Both the position numbers and the translations under genes were made by a program. Of a stretch of DNA of 64,000 nucleotides, positions 59,276-64,000 are shown one piece after another. Each line of letters opens with the position of its first letter. Position 1 is the stretch's first letter. Below the pieces are notes generated by a model. It was not told where the DNA came from. It saw only the letters and a list, made by a program, of their open reading frames with translations, and ran no database searches. The DNA comes from Adineta steineri (taxonomy: Eukaryota > Rotifera > Eurotatoria > Adinetida > Adinetidae). Where the stretch lies: contig CAJNOI010000171.1 in the NCBI GenBank assembly GCA_905250115.1, forward strand, positions 103,457-167,456, in the 5' to 3' direction.

Positions 59276-60684
59276 TGTCTCAATCCGATTTCAGAATGAA
59301 CAGTAAAATATTGTGATGTGTTTAAATATAAAGAAAACACAATGCTTGCTCTTAACTAGTCTTTCTCTCTTATTTAACAACATATTAAATAACAGTTTTA
59401 ATTATATTTCATATATCAGTGTTCTGATTTTTCCAGTGAGAGATATCTTATCTAAATAATTTCGTTAAAGTCATGGCAAGTACTGTAATGTATGATATTT
59501 TCAAAATCATATTTTACAAAGAAAAATAAAAGAAATGAGCAAGTAACTATTCATTACAAACACAACAATAATTAGAAAAACAGTTTCTTATTACTTTCTC
59601 TATATTGAACATTGAATTTGATCTACAATAACAAGAATATATAAATACTGATAAATGAAGATCGATGGGGGCGATGAAAGAAGAAAATTTATACTGTTGA
59701 TTTAAATATCGGAGATTTCTTTGTATGTCTAAATACAATACAAAATCATAGAACTCAATTAATGCTCCGAAATAATGAAAAATATATTTTGACAGTAAAC
59801 TGTGAAATGATCTGATCATATTTATTTTGAAGTTCTCCAAGAAAGAAGAAAATTGATACTCTAGACTTGATGAATCATTCTTTTCTTTCAGATTTTTTAT
59901 ACAAAAAACCTTTGATATGCATATGTTATAGTCTAAAAGTGTAGTAGAAATAGTTTTGTAACTGACTCAAACTATTTAAATTTATTATTTATCAAACTTA
60001 AAAATATAATTACAAAAGCAAAAGATATTTGTCATGTGTGATAATAAAATGAAAAGAAGACTAAATTGTCGATTGGATCTATCTGTTATATCTATGTATT
60101 CATATGAAATAAAAAATACGTCGACAATATTCTTGAATTAATCAACTAGACAGAAACTATTTTATAAACTTCTTTCAATTTACTATTTCCCTCTATCTCT
60201 TTTGCTTAAAAGTTGCTCTCTCTTTGTCTTTCAACAACATATCAATTTCAAGAAAAGAAATGGAAATATGATCTACTTACATAATTATATCTCTTGGATA
60301 TTGATCATTCCCATAATTCAATTACTACGACATTTTAAAACAAAAACAATCATCTTATTGATATTATGTTGGATCTTGATCTTAAGTAAATAATAGAAAA
60401 GATTTTGTCTATTCTAGCTTTAAAGTTGTTTTTTCTTCTGTCAAATATGTTGTAATGAAAATTAACACACCAATAGACGCAATCTTTTAGCAACGACGAG
60501 TAAGACAAAAGGATTGTGAAGCATTATTCAGAAAGATTGATAAAGAGAGTTTTTTTTTCTACACGAAACATAACATAAAAAATATATGTAAATCTTTTTA
60601 TCGCTTTATTTATGAATTTTCGATTCAAATAAACATTATCACCTTTAAGGATGTCCTTAAAATAATAAATACAAAGTCTGTTTT
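59276..60684. other. Intergenic, AT-rich
   Basis: A 97-codon minus-strand frame at 59547-59840 is Tyr/Phe/Ile-rich, begins at TTG, and ends NCFSNYCCVCNE; it may be a fragment but is not called. A TTTATT (minus-strand AATAAA) at 60605-60610 serves the RING/TRAF gene. Confidence 0.5.
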
Positions 60685-61959
60685 CTATGTAGTCGTTATT
60701 GTTTGAACTATTGGCGACGGAGTATTATTTTGATGGGGACGTTTTGTATGATAAGCAAGAAAGAAATTGATCCAAGCAACACAACCAGCTGTTACATATG
60801 TCGGTATACACCAACAATAAAATCGACAGAATAACAATAATATTTTCATGATTAATAGCACACCACAATAAAAAGCAATTTTCAGTTTTGTCGAATAGAT
60901 TTCAGGGGAAAATTCATATAATTCCAATGGTAAATGACGATTACTACAGCCCAAGAAAAATGTAATGAGTACAAATAAGGAAATAATCAATGAATCAGAT
61001 ACAAATCGAAATAATAACAAAATTCCATAGATTAAAACATAGCTAAACAACATAATAAAACAACAACCTCGATTAATATGAACACCTGCTCGTACAACCA
61101 ACTTCCAATAAATAAAGAAAATTCCAGTTGTTAATTGAACAAGTCCAACACCTGATAATATTAAAATAAAAGCCGGAGCTTTGGAAATATTGGCTAAAAG
61201 AAACCTTAACACCATAAAAATATGATAAAAAAATCCACATTGTTGTTCTCGTGCTTGTCTAACTACGTCAACTCCAATCAAATTTGTTGGTATTGGCGAA
61301 TATTGTCGTTGTTCTTCCAAAAAGTTTAGTATATTCAATCCATTATGAAATGCTTGCAGCCATATAGGACGTGCTACTTGTTCATCATTTGTTATTGTTT
61401 GTATATTGTTAGTTTCAAGAGTTTCTCCAAAAATTTCACCTATTCTATTCTCAAAGCATTCCCAAAAATGATCTTTGAATAATGGTTTTTCAATATAAGT
61501 TTGACAAGAAGTACATTTAACTGGATGTGGAGTGCATAATCCCGGTGTTTCATAGTGTTCATCTCGTTTCGATATAAGTATTAATTGATCACACTCTGAA
61601 CATTGCTCACTAAGATATTTACAGCTGATAGTTTCGTGTGATTCTAATGAATTATAAGATCGCACGTGTTTACAACCAAATTTTGAATTTCGACAATAAA
61701 TTTTTAAACGATCTAATGTTGAATAAATTTGTGATGAACAAGGTTCTTCTTCAAATGGTTGACGACACAATGGACATCGTTCACCACTATTGTTGGGATT
61801 TTCAAGCCATGTATGAATACAGTTTTGACAAAAATGATGATGACATTTACTACATGCACATGGTTTCCATAAAAGGCAACAACATATTGTACAAAAATAA
61901 TCTTCATCGACAAGATGTTCATTAACAATACGATCTCGACCAATATTACCTTCTTCCAT
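60685..61959 (-). CDS. RING / TRAF-zinc-finger multi-pass membrane protein
   Basis: Single-exon gene. The in-frame ATG at 61957-61959 gives 424 residues and follows a TATAAAAAG box by 65 bp. Residues about 20-70 form a RING (CTICCCLLWKPCACSKCHHH, FCQNCIHTWLEN and CPLCRQPF). Next come TRAF-type zinc-finger units (CRNSKFGCKHVRSYNSLESH, SEQCSECDQLILISKRDEHY and HPVKCTSCQTYIEKPLFKDH). Residues about 240-400 contain about five hydrophobic spans (FILILSGVGLVQLTTGIFFI, FIMLFSYVLIYGILLLF, LIISLFVLITFFLG and IAFYCGVLLIMKILLLF), so the C-terminal half is membrane-embedded. It is probably an E3 ubiquitin ligase at an internal membrane or the surface. RING-TRAF plus multi-pass is unlike vertebrate TRAFs, which end in a MATH domain. 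Confidence 0.88.
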   Translation of the reverse strand: MEEGNIGRDRIVNEHLVDEDYFCTICCCLLWKPCACSKCHHHFCQNCIHTWLENPNNSGERCPLCRQPFEEEPCSSQIYSTLDRLKIYCRNSKFGCKHVRSYNSLESHETISCKYLSEQCSECDQLILISKRDEHYETPGLCTPHPVKCTSCQTYIEKPLFKDHFWECFENRIGEIFGETLETNNIQTITNDEQVARPIWLQAFHNGLNILNFLEEQRQYSPIPTNLIGVDVVRQAREQQCGFFYHIFMVLRFLLANISKAPAFILILSGVGLVQLTTGIFFIYWKLVVRAGVHINRGCCFIMLFSYVLIYGILLLFRFVSDSLIISLFVLITFFLGCSNRHLPLELYEFSPEIYSTKLKIAFYCGVLLIMKILLLFCRFYCWCIPTYVTAGCVAWINFFLAYHTKRPHQNNTPSPIVQTITTT

Positions 61960-62530
61960 CAACAAACGCTCTTCTTCTTGATTTTGTATGTTTTCGAAAG
62001 AAAAGAAATGCTATCTGTACTCACCTTTTTATAGTTATCTGTATACAAGATAAATATGAATCATTCTTGAAAAAAACAACTTGAAATTTCTCTCAGTTAG
62101 AAGTTTCCAACAGAAATGTATTTATAATGAGGTAATAAATCTTGGAAAGTACCTAAAAAAACCACTATGGATAAAGATTTTTCTCTAGTTTTAAAAGGGT
62201 AAGATAACCATCGACAGAAAATATGAAAGAAGCTACTTTATTTTTGATTCTGCCTATTGAACACTAAAGAATCAGTTCTAAGAGTAGGTTGTTAAATTGT
62301 TTGTCAACAGCAATTGACATATTTTCAGTCAATCTTAAGAAATTCTTTTATCCGATAATCTATTTCGAAATAAATGACTCATGATTTTATTTTTCTTCCC
62401 CGTAATAATATTATGAGTCATTGTTATTTCGTCAGTCTTTCAACACACAGAAAGCAATAAAATACCCATAAATCAACTATAAATTCATAGTTTCGCAAGA
62501 CATTTTCTATTAAAAGTAAATTTGATAGGT
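61960..62530. other. Shared upstream region of divergent genes
   Basis: This 570-bp space separates the divergent RING/TRAF (-) and archaemetzincin (+) genes and should hold both promoters. Only the minus-strand TATAAAAAG at 62025-62033 is clear. Confidence 0.55.
62025..62033 (-). promoter_or_regulatory. TATA box of the RING/TRAF gene
   Basis: TATAAAAAG on the minus strand, about 66 bp upstream of the ATG at 61959. Confidence 0.6.
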
Positions 62531-63652
62531 ATGGCAATGCATCGACAAAAAAAGAAATTTGTACCACCAACAAAAAAAGAAAGAGCTACCGCTCTTGGTG
62601 AAATAGATGATGTAAGTCTTATTAAATTAAACAAAAACAAAAGAGAAACTTTATTTTGTTTTTTTTCTAGTTAGATGAAGACATTCGACGTGCTCTGACA
62701 ATCGCCATTGATGAATGTTTTCCATCAATTCCAATACCAGATGAAGACGCGTGGTTGAGTGAACATTATGAAGCCGGACAAACAGTAAAACAATTTGAAA
62801 GATTACGAAAAAGTCAACCATCTCCTACGTTAGTATACTCATTTATTTATAAGACATTAACACAAAATATTTTAATTTAATATAGATGTAACATTATTTA
62901 TATTCAACCATTTGAAGATTTTAATGGTCCAAGGTAAATATCCTTGTTCTAGTGAATTAATCATATTCAATGGTTATTTTTCTAGATCACCTAATTTGAA
63001 TATCATATGTGATTTTTCTCATATATTTTTTCCTGGATGTCAAACTGAAATCCTACCATCAGTTGAATTTGATTCTAAAACAAAACAACGTATTAATCAA
63101 TATACAAAACAACCACAATATTTCGTACCGAATATAATGAATCAATTGAAAAAAATGCAACGAAAACGACATAAACGTGAAGAATTATTTTCTATCGGTG
63201 TAACTATGGTTGATATTTATCCAAATCCAAACTGGAATTTTGTTTATGGTGAAGCATCAATCGATGAAGGAATTGCAATTTATTCATTTGCACGATTCGA
63301 TCCATTATTTCCTCATACATCACTAGAATCATATACAAATGAAGAACAAGTACTGGTTCTTCGACGAGCTGTTAGTACTTATATACATGAAGTAATGCAT
63401 TTGTTTGGATTCGAACATTGCATCTATTATCTATGTTTAATGAATGGAACTAATTGTGAAAATGAAATGGATGGACAATTATTATATCTTTGTCCAATAT
63501 GTTTAAAAAAACTTTATATTTTATTTCGAAAACAAAATTTTAATATTTTACATATGTATGAAAATCTATTGGAACTATCGAGAAAAATTGGATTTCAACA
63601 AGAAACTATTTGGTATGAGAATAGATTGCGACTGTTAAATCAAGATTTATAA
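62531..63652 (+). CDS. Archaemetzincin (AMZ-type metallopeptidase, family M54)
   Basis: Four exons: 62531-62611, 62671-62828, 62886-62933 and 62986-63652. They total 954 nt, 317 residues, close to metazoan AMZ2 length. The catalytic zinc motif is HEVMHLFGFEHC (HExxHxxGxxH plus the family-specific Cys), followed by C(x4)CxMN-type sequence (YYLCLMNGTNC) and a CPICLKKL pair of Cys that should bind the second, structural zinc. Upstream signatures are FPGCQTEILPSVEFD, GVTMVDIYPNPNWNFVYGEA and YSFARFDP. There is no signal peptide, so it is probably cytosolic or nuclear. All three introns are 50-60 bp. The physiological substrate of archaemetzincins is poorly known. It is transcribed away from the RING/TRAF gene. 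Confidence 0.93.
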
Positions 63653-63693
63653 AATAAATTATGTTTTGATTGAAAATTTCATCATAGTCATAA

Positions 63694-63730
63694 GCGTGTG
63701 GGTATATCAGAACTAATACTCACATCCTCT
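63694..63730. repeat. Short hairpin, dispersed family
   Basis: GCGTGTGGGTATATCAG is followed by CTAATACTCACATCCTC; 42 bp 3' of the archaemetzincin stop codon. Confidence 0.45.
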
Positions 63731-63886
63731 TTGTAACTTTATAATCTAGTGGTATCACTATGTAGAAAAGAAGGAATCAAAATAGATTCAATAATGATTT
63801 ATCAGTTCATTGTTCATCAAAATATTTCATAAAGAAGAGAATTGAATTTATTTGTATAGATCTTTTCGGTTTCAGATAAAAAATAT

Positions 63887-63946
63887 GAGTGATACCGGTC
63901 CGGTTCGGTTTCGGGTGCAAAAAAAGTGCACCCGTGCAAGACTCTA
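63887..63946 (-). mobile_element. Possible solo terminus of a second hAT-like element
   Basis: Read on the minus strand, the end is TAGAGTCTTGCACGGGTGCA, followed by a GTGCACTT...GCACCCG palindrome (CGGGTGCA/TGCACCCG at 63912-63934) and a CCGAACCGGACCGG-rich stretch. TAGAG-type ends with a subterminal CACGGG are typical of hAT elements. No partner end is present on the left within the window. Confidence 0.35.
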
Positions 63947-64000
63947 TTCATGTGTAGTTCTCAGATAAGTTTTTCAATGAGTAAATGTTCATGTTTGACG

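Larger units (their letters stand above)
63653..64000. other. 3' flank and intergenic
   Basis: Contains a short hairpin 42 bp after the stop codon and a transposon-like terminus at 63887-63946. No gene is seen to the window edge. Confidence 0.5.

Overview
The window looks like animal nuclear DNA, most likely from a bdelloid rotifer. The supports are: AT-rich sequence; many short GT-AG introns (about 50-100 bp) beside some long ones; a metazoan beta-tubulin; a DEG/ENaC channel; an orphan 7TM receptor with an NHL-propeller ectodomain; many secreted or membrane beta-propeller proteins (NHL, kelch, FG-GAP); decayed F-box-like genes of a type I associate with bdelloids; and interstitial TGTGGG-type repeats, the motif I recall as the bdelloid telomere repeat. 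No database search was possible, so the taxon is an inference. Exon structures below were joined by hand from splice sites; each multi-exon model given as complete adds up to a multiple of three.

Layout, left to right. 1-1408 (-): NHL-repeat protein whose 3' end runs off the window. 2101-2379 (-): 92-residue protein that is 45% cysteine. 3171-4651 (-): five-exon EF-hand protein. 8003-8251 (-) and 14886-15452 (+): glycine-rich proteins. 10392-12360 (+): nine-exon beta-tubulin. 13106-13324 (+): small unknown gene. 17418-20300 (-): FN3-FN3-macro-macro-PARP protein. 23569-26241 (+): single-pass membrane protein with a Thr-rich stalk. 28200-34424 (+): intronless 2074-residue NACHT NTPase. 36167-44673 (+): NHL-propeller GPCR with a tandemly duplicated propeller exon. 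46089-47144 (+): 2OG-Fe(II) oxygenase-like protein. 47686-48420 (+): RING-TM protein. 50138-52383 (+): DEG/ENaC channel carrying a hAT-like MITE. 53165-55323 (-): kelch protein. 56361-59275 (-): membrane protein with pentapeptide-like repeats and FG-GAP repeats. 60685-61959 (-): RING/TRAF-zinc-finger multi-pass protein. 62531-63652 (+): archaemetzincin. F-box-like pseudogenes lie near 26966-27630 and 48685-49550.

The spaces between genes hold small DNA-transposon relics: a hAT MITE with an 8-bp target duplication, a second relic sharing its terminus, a piggyBac-like MITE, a roughly 960-bp TIR pair, and a 400-bp foldback. They also hold at least seventeen short imperfect hairpins with GGGTGTGGATGTG-like arms, many just 3' of stop codons and never in a recognised intact exon. 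I saw no retroviral, LTR, Polinton or other capsid/envelope-bearing element.

Several genes are of types used elsewhere in cell-surface recognition or innate immunity (NACHT, macro-PARP, RING/TRAF, NHL-GPCR, propeller ectodomains). That they form a functional cluster is only a suggestion. The most striking items are the phase-symmetric duplicated NHL exons feeding a 7TM receptor, the MITE inside the channel gene that might be spliced out in frame, and the telomere-repeat-like hairpin family.
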